A stretch of DNA of 23,459 nucleotides from IMG/VR virus record IMGVR_UViG_3300012000_000130, positions 1-23,459 of that record; one strand, written 5' to 3'. Below are positions 1 to 7,734 of the stretch, piece after piece. Numbering within the stretch: the stretch's first letter is position 1; every line of letters begins with the position of its first letter. The notes beneath the pieces were generated by a model. It had not been told where the DNA came from. It worked only from the letters and a program-made list of their open reading frames with translations, and did no database searches. This stretch comes from a virus. The translations under genes and the position numbers were made by a program.

Positions 1-156
1 CATAGCGGCGGCGTGCATTGCTTCCCATGCTCGTGCCGCAAGATGATGCAGTTTCCCTGCAGGTGTGATAGAACGCAACAGAACTTCAGGCAAACGCCCG
101 TTTGTTGCTCCCTTCAAATCTTTAGGGAGTTTAACTTCGGTTACAGGAAGTTTCAT
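1..156 (-). CDS. Probable peptidoglycan peptidase (M15/VanY-like), N-terminal 52 residues only
   Basis: The reading frame starts at an ATG at 156 and runs off the left edge, so only the first 52 residues are visible. The segment with LPEVLLRSI, then GKLHHLAARAWEAM, resembles the N-terminal region of M15/VanY-like D,D-carboxypeptidases found in actinobacteria and their phages, where it precedes the zinc-binding core. The catalytic motifs lie outside the window, so activity cannot be judged. Its ATG overlaps the TGA of the 37-residue gene upstream. Being last in a run of coupled genes that includes a holin candidate, it fits an endolysin that cuts host peptidoglycan at the end of infection. The family call is from memory of similar N-termini and is tentative. 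Confidence 0.5.
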   Translation of the reverse strand, partial: MKLPVTEVKLPKDLKGATNGRLPEVLLRSITPAGKLHHLAARAWEAMHAAAM

Positions 157-266
157 TTCTTTTTCTTAGACTTCTTGCCGTATTCTTTCATGCGTTCTTT
201 AGCACCTTCCATCTTCTCGTGCTTCATCTTCGCTTTCTTTGAAGAATACTTTTCACCCTTTGACAT
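153..266 (-). CDS. Lys-rich 37-residue hypothetical protein in lysis cassette
   Basis: A 37-residue frame that is about 40% lysine, begins MSKGEKYSSKKAKMKHEKM and ends in a run of Lys. No hydrophobic segment and no recognised domain. It is linked on both sides: its ATG shares a base with the TAA of the holin-like gene (TAATG), and its TGA overlaps the ATG of the peptidase gene (ATGA). This precise coupling is the main reason to accept such a short frame as a gene. Function unknown; a nucleic-acid- or envelope-binding role would only be a guess from its charge. Confidence 0.6.
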   Translation of the reverse strand: MSKGEKYSSKKAKMKHEKMEGAKERMKEYGKKSKKKK

Positions 267-514
267 TATTTTGCCTTCTTCTTCGGTGTGCCGAACGCTG
301 CCGCAATTTCTTCCGAGGTCAACTCGCCATCAACTGAGGCTGCTGCAAGTTTCTGTACAACACCGAACAGGGCTGTAAGTCCAGCAACACCAGCCGACTT
401 GACCACATCTACGCCGAGGATTGCTCCACCTGTGATGATTGGTAACGCTGATGCGATGAACAGCGACACGAGGCGTTGTCCGAGGTCGAGGGCTTTTGCG
501 ATTGCTGAGTTCAT
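266..514 (-). CDS. Small membrane protein, holin candidate (82 aa)
   Basis: Starting at the ATG at 514 gives 82 residues with two closely spaced hydrophobic stretches (about residues 14-36 and 38-58), an acidic segment and a Lys-rich C-terminus (KKKAK). This is the usual size and layout of a class II phage holin, which forms lesions in the cytoplasmic membrane at lysis. An AAAGGA Shine-Dalgarno-like sequence precedes this ATG; the longer frame to 643 would overlap the 55-residue gene fully and is less likely. It lies between another small membrane protein and a probable peptidase, supporting a lysis role. Holin assignment is by topology and position, not sequence identity. Confidence 0.65.
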   Translation of the reverse strand: MNSAIAKALDLGQRLVSLFIASALPIITGGAILGVDVVKSAGVAGLTALFGVVQKLAAASVDGELTSEEIAAAFGTPKKKAK

Positions 515-678
515 TCTGTGTCCTTTTGTGTTAGGGATATAAGCGAGTGTATCAAAATACCTGCACCAGTTAATAGAACTGCCTGTCTTAAGGTAGGTCC
601 TGACAAGGTGATTAGAACCATGCCTGTGCCCACCCACGTCCAAGTGTTTTCCATGATGTAGGTGATGATGCGTTTCAT
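511..678 (-). CDS. Small membrane protein (55 aa), possible second holin or antiholin
   Basis: A 55-residue frame beginning MKRIITYIMENTWTW with two hydrophobic segments (about residues 15-26 and 33-49) and a short polar tail (QKDTE). Its ATG overlaps the TGA of the PA14 gene and its TGA overlaps the ATG of the 82-residue holin candidate, both as ATGA, so all three are probably translated as a coupled unit. Two adjacent small membrane proteins before an endolysin is a common arrangement in phages of actinobacteria, where one may be a holin and the other an antiholin or a second pore component. Which is which cannot be told from sequence. Confidence 0.6.
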   Translation of the reverse strand: MKRIITYIMENTWTWVGTGMVLITLSGPTLRQAVLLTGAGILIHSLISLTQKDTE

Positions 679-2177
679 TGACGTCTCATTCTAGTGGATG
701 GGATTGCGGCGATTAAGGCTCCTGCGGCTACTAGGGTTCGGCGTGTTTTTACAGGGATGTTTGACCCTGTTGGCACATAGTTCTCGAATTGTGAGCCGAA
801 GATGTTGATGGTTTTTTCGAACGCTTTTTTGATTTTGGTTGGGGCTTGTTGGATTGCTTCGGTGAACGCTTCTAGTTGTTCTTCGGTGAGTTCTTCTACT
901 TTGATTTGTTCGAATAGTTGTTCGGCTTGGGTTTCGGTGATGGCGGCTAGGACTTCGGGGCTGGATGCTATTTGGGTGGCTTGGTCTGATGTGATGTCTG
1001 CGGCTAGGACTTGGGTGATGGCTGCGACTATTTGTTCAGGTGCGGCTTCGGTGAGGGTGTCTAGGATTTTTTCTAGTTGTTCGTCGGTGACTGGTTCATC
1101 TGCTGGTATTTCGATTACGGTTTCGGGTAGGGTTGTGGGTGATGAATCCGTTTCTTGTATTAGTGTTATTTCTGTTGTATATTCCTGCGGCTCTGTTGTG
1201 TCTGTTGGCTGTTCTGTTTCGTCGGGAGCAGGCTCAACTTCGGGATAGGGAACGGTTATCTCAGGAATGGTTGTCTCGTCAGGCTCAACAGGTTCTGGGA
1301 GAGTCTCGTCAGGAACGGTTGTAGATGTTTCTGGTTCTGTGGTTTCGGGTTCGTCAACTGTGGTTTCGGGTTCGGGTGTGGTGGGCTGAGGTTGAGGCTC
1401 GATGGTGGGAGTAGTTGTCGTTGTTTGAGGCGGTGTATAGGGGGCTTCAGTCGTTGTTGTCGTTTGGGGAACAGTCGTTGAAGTTGTTGTGGTTGTTGTT
1501 GTCGTGGTATCTGCAGTTGATGTGGTTGTGCTTGTCTGAATTGGTTCGCTGGTTGTGGTCGTTGATGTGGGAAGGGTTGTCGTAGATGTCGAAGTTGTTG
1601 TGGTCGTTGAGGATGTGGTTGTTGAAGTTGTTGTTGAAGTTGTCTGCGAAACTGCGCTAGTTGTAAACGCTTCGTCTGGCACGATTGTCCAGTCGCCGTT
1701 ATCTATTTTCCATGCAAGCATCAGGCAGGCTGCGCCGCCGTTCTCGTACATCCATAGTTCTAAAGGCTGGCTACCTGCTTCTAGTTCTAGTGGACCTGAC
1801 ATCATCCATGTGCAACCCTGGTCATTCCAGTTACCCCATTCATCTAAACCGATTTTGATTGTGCCACCGTCATCTGATGCAAGCATGAACTCGATTGTCT
1901 GATGTTCAGGGATATCTATGTAGCCTGTCATGTGGACCATGAACAGGTCGTAGGTGCAGTCCTCGAATAGTTCGTAGTCGTAGTTGCGGTTGATGTTGTT
2001 TTCTGTTTCCGAACCGCAGACAGGGTATTCGGTGGTGGATTGGAGTGGTGGTATTTCGTTGATTGTGTAGTAGGTGGTTGCTAACCCTGGTGTTGCTTCA
2101 GCGTTTGCTGTTTGTGGGAAGAACGAGAACAGGATTGCTGGTAGCGGTATAAGCCACCTTGTTAGATTGCGACCCAC
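675..2177 (-). CDS. Secreted PA14-like protein with Thr-rich linker and C-terminal hydrophobic anchor
   Basis: 500 residues from a GTG start. Residues 1-26 form a signal peptide (MGRNLTRW, hydrophobic core, TANAEA cleavage-like site). Residues about 30-165 look like a PA14 beta-barrel (LASDDGGTIKIG and PLELWMYENGG are typical), a carbohydrate-binding or adhesive module. Residues 170-345 are a Thr/Ser then Pro/Glu/Thr linker. Residues 345-460 are helical with repeated EQL/TEEQ motifs, and a final hydrophobic stretch (about 477-492) ends in RMRRQ, suggesting a membrane anchor. It is therefore probably displayed on the host envelope rather than built into the virion. It leads the coupled lysis cassette. 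Thr-rich linkers of this type are frequent in Acidimicrobiia, pointing to host origin. Role unknown; surface exclusion or lysis assistance are inferences. Confidence 0.7.
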   Translation of the reverse strand: MGRNLTRWLIPLPAILFSFFPQTANAEATPGLATTYYTINEIPPLQSTTEYPVCGSETENNINRNYDYELFEDCTYDLFMVHMTGYIDIPEHQTIEFMLASDDGGTIKIGLDEWGNWNDQGCTWMMSGPLELEAGSQPLELWMYENGGAACLMLAWKIDNGDWTIVPDEAFTTSAVSQTTSTTTSTTTSSTTTTTSTSTTTLPTSTTTTSEPIQTSTTTSTADTTTTTTTTTSTTVPQTTTTTEAPYTPPQTTTTTPTIEPQPQPTTPEPETTVDEPETTEPETSTTVPDETLPEPVEPDETTIPEITVPYPEVEPAPDETEQPTDTTEPQEYTTEITLIQETDSSPTTLPETVIEIPADEPVTDEQLEKILDTLTEAAPEQIVAAITQVLAADITSDQATQIASSPEVLAAITETQAEQLFEQIKVEELTEEQLEAFTEAIQQAPTKIKKAFEKTINIFGSQFENYVPTGSNIPVKTRRTLVAAGALIAAIPSTRMRRQ

Positions 2178-2180
2178 ACT

Positions 2181-2378
2181 TTACGGCTCGGCAGGTTCTT
2201 CAACTACAGGTGCAACAAACTCGTCAGCAACAGGGTCATAGGTGTAACCGATACCTGCTGGGTTTTCGTCTGTGTATTCAACATAAGTTTTGTCGGTTTG
2301 TGTTGCAATAAATTCTGTGTCAGCGACAATCACATTGACAACAATGTTGTCGGTGTTTATTTCTGCGTATGTTGCCAT
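2181..2378 (-). CDS. Small tail-fibre-associated protein (65 aa)
   Basis: MATYAEIN followed by NVIVADTEFI, and near the end the GIGYTYDPVADEFVAP block. The C-terminal block matches the ending of a widespread family of small phage proteins that typically finish with AGIGYTYD...FIAP and sit beside tail-fibre genes. This copy is about half the usual length and lacks the central tryptophan region. It directly follows a glycine-rich fibre gene and its stop is three bases before the GTG of the PA14 gene. No Shine-Dalgarno sequence is evident. Likely a fibre accessory or assembly factor; that role comes from context only. Confidence 0.6.
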   Translation of the reverse strand: MATYAEINTDNIVVNVIVADTEFIATQTDKTYVEYTDENPAGIGYTYDPVADEFVAPVVEEPAEP

Positions 2379-2380
2379 AG

Positions 2381-3322
2381 TTAAACCGTTACCACTTCTT
2401 GACCGCCTGTAGCAACAATGCCTGCCGTGCTTAAATATCTAACAATTACTATGCCTTGATATCCGTTGCCACCATTTCTTGACACAAAATCTGAACCACC
2501 ACCACCACCCGCACCATACATTGTTGCGTTAGTTGCCGCCGATACTTGTGCGCCGCTTCGGTCTAACGCGCCTGCGCCTGCGCCTGTGCCACCACTTGCA
2601 AGTTGAGCGTTTGCGTTTGTGCTGTAACTTGCGCCGCCGCCACCTGATGACCAAGTGCCTTGACTTGTTAAAGTTGTCGGAAAATTAGCGGCAGTCAAAT
2701 TACTGTTAAAATAAGTTGCTGCTAAACCTGCGCCACCTGTGCCGCCTGTGCCAGTTGCGCTGTTACCTGAACCACCAACCGCACTAGCACCGCCACCTGC
2801 ACCTGAACCATAATAAGTTGGGGCAGTTACGCCTTCTTCGCCGCCTGCTCTTGCAAAAGTTCCTATGCCTGTGCCTGCTGTCCCTAAATTGACATAACCA
2901 CCAACACCGCCACCCGAACCACCGTTACTACCACTTAGGTTTGTTGTGCTTGATGCAGTTCCGCTACCACCGCCACCGCCACCCAAATTTGTGGTTATTG
3001 ACGCAAAACTAGAGATGCCACCATCAGTTCCACGAACATCTATTGTTGTTGAACCTGTACCACCTGCACCAACCGTTACCGTTTGATTAGTTGAAATTGT
3101 GCCCACGGGAACGAACCCTGTGATTGAACCGCCACCACCGCCGCCGCCAATTCTTGTGCCGCCACCGCCACCACCGCTACAAACAAGTGCTTCCATAGCA
3201 CCGCCTGTAGTAACTGTCAAAGTGCCTGACGAAGTAAAAACATGATACTTATACGAAAGAGTTGGATTAACTACTGTCGGTGTGTTGCTTGCCGAAACAT
3301 AACCCATCAACCTTGCAGCCAT
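2381..3322 (-). CDS. Glycine-rich tail-fibre / adhesin protein (313 aa)
   Basis: A short unique N-terminus (MAARLMGYVSAS) leads to a beta-strand block with YKYHVFTSSGTLTVT, then about 220 residues dominated by Gly with Ala, Ser and Thr (runs of five to seven Gly), and a closing IVIVRYLS strand. This is the layout of glycine-rich domain tail proteins, whose polyglycine helices form hypervariable receptor-binding loops at fibre tips (as in the T2 gp38-type adhesins). It is paralogous to 3585-4439, sharing the FTSSGTLTVT and TNQTVTVGAGG motifs. Start at 3322 follows the previous TAG by two bases. It probably helps decide host range. Confidence 0.75.
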   Translation of the reverse strand: MAARLMGYVSASNTPTVVNPTLSYKYHVFTSSGTLTVTTGGAMEALVCSGGGGGGTRIGGGGGGGSITGFVPVGTISTNQTVTVGAGGTGSTTIDVRGTDGGISSFASITTNLGGGGGGSGTASSTTNLSGSNGGSGGGVGGYVNLGTAGTGIGTFARAGGEEGVTAPTYYGSGAGGGASAVGGSGNSATGTGGTGGAGLAATYFNSNLTAANFPTTLTSQGTWSSGGGGASYSTNANAQLASGGTGAGAGALDRSGAQVSAATNATMYGAGGGGGSDFVSRNGGNGYQGIVIVRYLSTAGIVATGGQEVVTV

Positions 3323-3324
3323 AA

Positions 3325-3582
3325 CTAAACCTCACTCTCGATATCAGGGCTAACAGGCGCAACAAAATCTGTGCCATTCCAAATGTCATTAATTCCAGCA
3401 AATTTTGAACGAAATGAACTTGAATAACTTGTTTGTTTCCATTCGCCCGTCAAACCAATTGACGCAATAAACTCTTGACCAACAGATTCGCTGTCGGGAA
3501 ACTCGCCACCGCCACAATCAGAGTTAGCAATAACGATTACTTGTGCAACTTTACCATCTTGGATTCTTGCGAAATGTGCCAT
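3325..3582 (-). CDS. Small tail-fibre-associated protein (85 aa)
   Basis: MAHFARIQDGKVAQVIVIANSD, then FIASIGLTGEWKQTSY, then RSKFAGINDIWNGTDFVAP. This matches the common small phage protein usually written as MAHFAK..N.V..VIVV...C...GG.W.QTSYN..FRK.YAGIGY.YD...F..P, found beside fibre genes in many environmental phages. It is paralogous in its C-terminal part to 2181-2378, each following a glycine-rich fibre gene. Spacing to both neighbours is two bases. Possibly a chaperone, tip component or assembly factor; no experimental role known to me. Confidence 0.7.
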   Translation of the reverse strand: MAHFARIQDGKVAQVIVIANSDCGGGEFPDSESVGQEFIASIGLTGEWKQTSYSSSFRSKFAGINDIWNGTDFVAPVSPDIESEV

Positions 3583-3584
3583 AA

Positions 3585-4439
3585 TTAAACCTTGAACCTG
3601 ACATAAACGATTCCTGAACCACCAAGTCCGCCTGCTGTGCCGTTTACTGAACCGCCACCACCTGAACCTGTGTTTGCTGCTGCTGCTGTGCCAGTTGTTG
3701 TGCCACCTGCACCGCCAACACCTGAACCGCCAGCACCGCCAGCGCCCGAACCACGACCGCCACCGCCTGCTGCTTTATAAAGTGCTGAACCACCGATGAA
3801 TGCGCTGACATCGTAACCTGCACCGCCAGCACCGCCCGTTGTGCCACTACCATTTGCGCCACGAGCAGAATAGCCACCGCCACCACCTGCTGCGTCAGTT
3901 ACGCCGTTACCGCCACGGAAACCTGTGTAATTTTCTGTTGCTGTCGAAGTTCGTGTGCCACCATAACCTGAACCACGACCACCACCAAAACTTTGATTGG
4001 TGCAAGTTGCAGAACCGTCAAGATTTGTCATCGCATCACCAGTTAATAAACTATTAATTGAACTTGTTCCAATGCCTGAATAAGAACCGTAAGCGTTAGC
4101 CTGATAACTTGTAGTTGTAGCGCCGCCTGCGCCAACGGTTACTGTTTGATTTGTTGACAAATAAACTGTTTGTTGAGCGATGACGCCGCCGCCGCCGCCG
4201 CCGCCAAAACCACCTACACCGTCACCTGATGACCCGCCCGAAATTGCAAGAACATCAAATAAACCTGCAGAAGTAACAGTCAAAGTGCCTGACGAAGTAA
4301 AAGTAAGCAGCGTATAGTTCTCGCCAGAAACAGTTATAGAACTTGAAGTGCCACCAGTCGCCACACCATAACCCGTAGTAGCAACAATAGTGCTTGTGCT
4401 TCCAGCACTTACATATCCGAGTTCACGCCTGTTCGGCAT
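3585..4439 (-). CDS. Glycine-rich tail-fibre / adhesin protein (284 aa)
   Basis: A second glycine-rich fibre protein. N-terminus MPNRRELGYVSAG, a beta-rich head containing LLTFTSSGTLTVTSAG, the shared TNQTVTVGAGG motif, then about 170 Gly-rich residues and the terminal strand GSGIVYVRFKV. The closing strand and the FTSSGTLTVT strand are shared with 2381-3322, while the glycine loops differ, as expected for receptor-binding regions that diverge or recombine. Its stop is two bases before the ATG of the 85-residue protein. Likely a virion adhesin. Confidence 0.75.
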   Translation of the reverse strand: MPNRRELGYVSAGSTSTIVATTGYGVATGGTSSSITVSGENYTLLTFTSSGTLTVTSAGLFDVLAISGGSSGDGVGGFGGGGGGGVIAQQTVYLSTNQTVTVGAGGATTTSYQANAYGSYSGIGTSSINSLLTGDAMTNLDGSATCTNQSFGGGRGSGYGGTRTSTATENYTGFRGGNGVTDAAGGGGGYSARGANGSGTTGGAGGAGYDVSAFIGGSALYKAAGGGGRGSGAGGAGGSGVGGAGGTTTGTAAAANTGSGGGGSVNGTAGGLGGSGIVYVRFKV

Positions 4440-4441
4440 AG

Positions 4442-4813
4442 TTAAACCGTAATTCTATTAACGAACCCGTGAATACAAATCACATTCGCAGTCGCCGCAA
4501 AAGCACGAACAACTTTTGCCGTAGCGTTACCTTGCAACAAAAGCCCAGGGATTACAGTTACTAAACCTGCTTCGGGTTGAACTGTTAATTCAATGTTGCC
4601 ATCAGGTGCAGTTGCTTCGCCCCATTCAATCGTCAATTTGACCGATGATGCAGAAGTGTTTACTGCATACAACCAAATCTCATCAATTGTGGTTGTTGTT
4701 GTGGATGCAGTATGGATTGCTGTACCCGCAGTAGCGGTTGCAGCAACCTTAACAGCCAAACCTGTACCGGTAGTACCTGCTGGTTGTAAAGCCAATTTTG
4801 TAAAAGTTGCCAT
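4442..4813 (-). CDS. Small beta-rich virion protein (123 aa)
   Basis: MATFTKLALQPAGTTGTGLAV, then a Thr/Ala-rich stretch, DEIWLYAVNTS, VKLTIEWGEA, and a hydrophobic IPGLLLQGNATAKV segment near the end. The pattern of short strands resembles small phage decoration or fibre-connector proteins that precede fibre genes, but I do not recognise a named family. A clear AGGAG Shine-Dalgarno sequence lies eight bases before the ATG at 4813, in contrast with the four fibre genes downstream, which have none visible, so ribosomes probably enter here and pass along by coupling. Confidence 0.55.
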   Translation of the reverse strand: MATFTKLALQPAGTTGTGLAVKVAATATAGTAIHTASTTTTTIDEIWLYAVNTSASSVKLTIEWGEATAPDGNIELTVQPEAGLVTVIPGLLLQGNATAKVVRAFAATANVICIHGFVNRITV

Positions 4814-4827
4814 TGTTATCTCCTATA

Positions 4828-5601
4828 TCAAACGTCAGGCGTTACATGGGGCAATAAATCGCCGTATTTGGCTACAATTTCGTTAACCAAGTTCTGAATT
4901 AAGTCATTTTTTTGTCTTTGGGCAGTATGTCCGCCAATATGCTGCTTATAAAGCAACTCGGGAATATGCAAACATCGGGTTTTAAGATATGTTCGGACAA
5001 ACAAATCATAATCATCAGCAATCGGCAAATCAGGGTTATGTCCACCAATTTCGCGATAAACATTTGCCCGCCAACATCGCACATGGTTTGGTGCCGAAAC
5101 AATGTGTCGTAAAGTTTTTGGATTAAGTTCTGGTGCAGACATAACCCAAACACCGTGTTCATTAGACCAATATTCGGAACCATACCCAAAGGCCCAGCCT
5201 TTGGGGTAAACACCAGACTGTCCATCTGGCAATATTTCACACCAATCCGAATAAACAAAACCAACCGAAAAATCTTTAAAAGCTTCAGCAACTTTTTGCA
5301 AACAATCAGGCATCAATTCGTCATCGTGGTCCAACTCAACCAAAATATCGCCTTCGGCAACCATAAACGCTTTTCGTTTTACCTGACCTATTGAACCCGA
5401 ATGAACATGGCTTTTATGAAAAACTATTTTATATCTTTCATCTGAAGCAAATCCGTAAAGTTGTCGCCACACATCATCATTGGTTGAATCATCCCAAACA
5501 ACCCACTCCCAATCAGTAAATGTTTGTGCCTTGAGCGAAGCCCAGGTGCGAGCCAACACACCAGGAGGTGTGTTGTAAGTTGCCGTAACAACACTAATCA
5601 T
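4828..5601 (-). CDS. Family 2 (GT-A) glycosyltransferase
   Basis: 257 residues. MISVVTATYN is the classic first strand of a GT2 fold, WVVWDDST the second nucleotide-binding element, and LVELDHDDEL (residues 88-96) holds the DXD-type metal and sugar-nucleotide motif. VYSDWCEI and DDYDLFVRTY later in the protein fit the acceptor half. The length is that of a single catalytic domain without membrane anchor, so it is probably cytosolic. It would transfer a sugar from a nucleotide donor. Its place between the collagen-like fibre and the other fibre genes suggests it either glycosylates a fibre or alters the host surface; this is inference. Start follows the previous gene's stop by 12 bases with no obvious Shine-Dalgarno. 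Confidence 0.85.
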   Translation of the reverse strand: MISVVTATYNTPPGVLARTWASLKAQTFTDWEWVVWDDSTNDDVWRQLYGFASDERYKIVFHKSHVHSGSIGQVKRKAFMVAEGDILVELDHDDELMPDCLQKVAEAFKDFSVGFVYSDWCEILPDGQSGVYPKGWAFGYGSEYWSNEHGVWVMSAPELNPKTLRHIVSAPNHVRCWRANVYREIGGHNPDLPIADDYDLFVRTYLKTRCLHIPELLYKQHIGGHTAQRQKNDLIQNLVNEIVAKYGDLLPHVTPDV

Positions 5602-5613
5602 TTAATAAATATA

Positions 5614-6918
5614 CTAATTAAAAATTGCGTTAGCTAAAACGTTTTGGTCGCTGTCCGTAGCTTGTGCCGCTGTGCCGTTAGATGCAGCCGTTAAACGTCC
5701 TTGAGCGTCAACAGTAATATTTGCTGTGGTGTACGAACCAGCAGAAACAGCTGTGTTGGCCAGTTTTGTTGCCGTAACTGCTCCAGCTGTAATATCTCCA
5801 GCCACAATAGAGTTATTAAGACTAAGTTTGCTGTAAGCAATTGCCGCCGCAGCATTAATATTGGCATTAACAATAGTTCCATCTGCAATCATTGTTGAGG
5901 TAACTGTTCCAGTATCGGCAGCAGTAATAGCAGTTCCGGAAATCTTTGTTTTATCAATAGCGGCAGAAGCATCGATGTCGGCGTTCACAATTGTGCCATC
6001 CACAATCATTGCGCTAGTAATTGTGGATGCAGGAACAGTACCCCACGCTAAACCAGTTGCCGCAGTTGAATCAACTGTCAACATATGACCGTTCGTAGCA
6101 CCAACAGGAAGACGAACTAAAGAACCGCCGTTACGAGTTAGTAAGTCACCTTTGGTTGTAAGTTGTGACCCACCATCAGCACCCTGAGGGCCTTGAGCAC
6201 CCTGCGCACCTGTAGTCCCCTGAGGTCCTGTATCGCCCTGAGGTCCTATTGCCCCTTGGGGTCCTGTTGCTCCCTGAGGTCCTGTTGCCCCTTGAGGGCC
6301 TACAGCCCCTTGGGGTCCTGTTACCCCTTGGGAACCTTGTGCACCTTGTGGTCCTGTAGCTCCTTGGGGACCAGCAACACCTTGAGGACCAGCGGCACCT
6401 TGCGCTCCTTGAGCGCCTTGCGGACCCTGCGGACCAACTACCGTACTATCTGCACCTGTAGCACCTTGAGGACCCTGTGACCCTTGAGGACCTGTGGAAC
6501 CTTGTGGACCAGTAAAACCTTGTGGTCCTTGAGGGCCAATAACACCTTGCGCACCTGTTGCTCCTTGTGGGCCAGTTGCTCCTTGTGGACCTGTGGCGCC
6601 TTGAGCGCCAGTAAAACCTTGAGAACCAGTAGTCCCCTGCGGACCTGTATTCCCTTGCGCACCCTGTGGTCCTACCGAACCTTGAACACCCTGAGGACCC
6701 TGTGAACCCGTAGCGCCCTGAGCACCTTGAGACCCTTGAGAACCCTGAGCACCAACAGCACCCTGCGAACCTTGAGGACCAACACTACCCTGAGGACCCT
6801 GTGCACCTTGAACACCAGTTGGACCAATATTTGCCGTAGAAACAATCGAAACAACGGCATTAGTGATAGTGCTGTTAGATTCGGTGCTACGGCGAACCGT
6901 TACGGCAACAATAGCCAT
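5614..6918 (-). CDS. Collagen-like tail-fibre protein (434 aa)
   Basis: Residues about 1-32 form a unique head ([14 protein letters not shown]), residues 33-245 are uninterrupted Gly-X-Y triplets rich in GPQG, GAQG and GSQG with one short break at ADSTVV, and residues 248-434 are a non-collagenous tail starting [12 protein letters not shown]. The tail carries two imperfect repeats around MIxDGTIVNAxIxAxAAI and ends in [12 protein letters not shown], typical of phage fibre C-termini. The triplets would form a trimeric collagen helix, giving a stiff fibre. ATG at 6918 overlaps the stop of the upstream gene as TAATG. Confidence 0.85.
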   Translation of the reverse strand: MAIVAVTVRRSTESNSTITNAVVSIVSTANIGPTGVQGAQGPQGSVGPQGSQGAVGAQGSQGSQGAQGATGSQGPQGVQGSVGPQGAQGNTGPQGTTGSQGFTGAQGATGPQGATGPQGATGAQGVIGPQGPQGFTGPQGSTGPQGSQGPQGATGADSTVVGPQGPQGAQGAQGAAGPQGVAGPQGATGPQGAQGSQGVTGPQGAVGPQGATGPQGATGPQGAIGPQGDTGPQGTTGAQGAQGPQGADGGSQLTTKGDLLTRNGGSLVRLPVGATNGHMLTVDSTAATGLAWGTVPASTITSAMIVDGTIVNADIDASAAIDKTKISGTAITAADTGTVTSTMIADGTIVNANINAAAAIAYSKLSLNNSIVAGDITAGAVTATKLANTAVSAGSYTTANITVDAQGRLTAASNGTAAQATDSDQNVLANAIFN

Positions 6919-7256
6919 TAGCGTGTTACATCGGCCAAAACATTAACAGAACCAGCCAAAATTGTTGTGACAACAGAACCGTTCGTTTCTTCAAAATCCC
7001 AATACTTCGTTCCAGCACTCAAAGCCGCAGAATGAGCCGCAGTCAAAGTACAAGTAATTTCACCATTTACGGCATTAGTAATTGCGCAAGAAAAACTTGC
7101 CGCAATTGAAGAAGAATCTTTCTCGTCACGAATCTGTGCACGATAAGTACGCCCAGAAACATTGATTGGCGCAGAAGTATCTGAAGTCAAATTAATAACA
7201 ATAACCTCAGTATCCCCACGAACAATAGTTAAATTTTGAGTTGCTGGTTTAGCCAT
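6918..7256 (-). CDS. Small beta-sandwich virion/baseplate-like protein (112 aa)
   Basis: [26 protein letters not shown], then [39 protein letters not shown] and VNVLADVTR. The order 'RGDT..., [10 protein letters not shown]..., LTA..T..L..G...YDFEE, G.V.V..DVTR' is typical of small Ig-like phage proteins resembling the N-terminal part of baseplate upper proteins (BppU/DUF2479), which usually precede fibre genes. It is coupled to both neighbours by TAATG overlaps. Probably a fibre-to-tail connector; the specific role is inferred. Confidence 0.6.
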   Translation of the reverse strand: MAKPATQNLTIVRGDTEVIVINLTSDTSAPINVSGRTYRAQIRDEKDSSSIAASFSCAITNAVNGEITCTLTAAHSAALSAGTKYWDFEETNGSVVTTILAGSVNVLADVTR

Positions 7257-7684
7257 TACACCACCTTAAAATTACGTCGCGACTTCTCATGGGCAGCAAT
7301 CTGTCCAATAAGTTCATCGAGCTCAGAGTCGGACAACTCCGTTGCCTTCTTATTAGAGTTAACCGTTACCGTAGGTGGCAACATACGGTTGGTGGCCTGT
7401 AGGTAAAGTTGGGCTGACTTGGTGTCACCTTCTAGGGCTTTGTTGTAAAGTGTGTCCAGAAGCTTTTGTGTACGCTCTGGTGAGCCTTGGATGTCGTCTA
7501 CCCGTTTCTTCCATTCGTTGACGAACACTTCTTTTTTTTGCCAGCGTCGTAGGGTGGTTTCGTCCACTTGGTGTTCTATGGCGTACTTTGCTTTGGAGGC
7601 TGGCACCCGCTCCGAGGGAGCGGTGCACAGCCAGTCAAGATAATTTTGTTGTGCAACTGTGAGCGTTGCTTCTTCTATTGCCAT
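7256..7684 (-). CDS. terS: Terminase small subunit-like protein
   Basis: 142 residues from the ATG at 7684 (a TTG one codon upstream is also in frame). Residues 28-60 form a helix-turn-helix of the phBC6A51 terminase small-subunit type (KAKYAIEHQVDETTLRRWQKKEVFVNEWKK in outline), followed by helices with the TQKLLDTLYNKALEGDTKSAQLYL pattern, in which this family mediates oligomerisation. It would recognise the packaging site and guide the large subunit. It is the first gene of the leftward late operon and next to the structured divergent region, where a packaging site could lie. The large subunit is not adjacent: fibre genes follow. Symbol is by analogy. Confidence 0.65.
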   Translation of the reverse strand: MAIEEATLTVAQQNYLDWLCTAPSERVPASKAKYAIEHQVDETTLRRWQKKEVFVNEWKKRVDDIQGSPERTQKLLDTLYNKALEGDTKSAQLYLQATNRMLPPTVTVNSNKKATELSDSELDELIGQIAAHEKSRRNFKVV

Positions 7685-7701
7685 CAATAGATGTTCTGTT
7701 T

Positions 7702-7713
7702 GTTACATGTAAC
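7702..7713. promoter_or_regulatory. Perfect 12-bp palindrome in divergent region, operator candidate
   Basis: GTTACATGTAAC is a perfect palindrome 18 bases upstream of the terminase small-subunit start. Its position between the leftward and rightward transcription units fits a repressor or activator operator acting on one or both. No clear -35/-10 pair was found beside it. Confidence 0.4.
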
Positions 7714-7734
7714 GGTCTGGGGGGGACTATAGGG

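Noticed and set aside
802-1902. Plus-strand open frames opposite the Thr-rich protein
   Set aside because: Shadow frames created by biased Thr/Glu/Pro codons; no ribosome sites or domains.
6193-6705. Open frames antisense to the collagen-like gene with repeated Leu/Arg/Ser patterns
   Set aside because: They mirror the Gly-X-Y repeat on the other strand and have no independent features.
6180-6830. CRISPR-like regular repetition in DNA
   Set aside because: The nine-base periodicity is explained by collagen triplet codons; there are no spacers of constant length.
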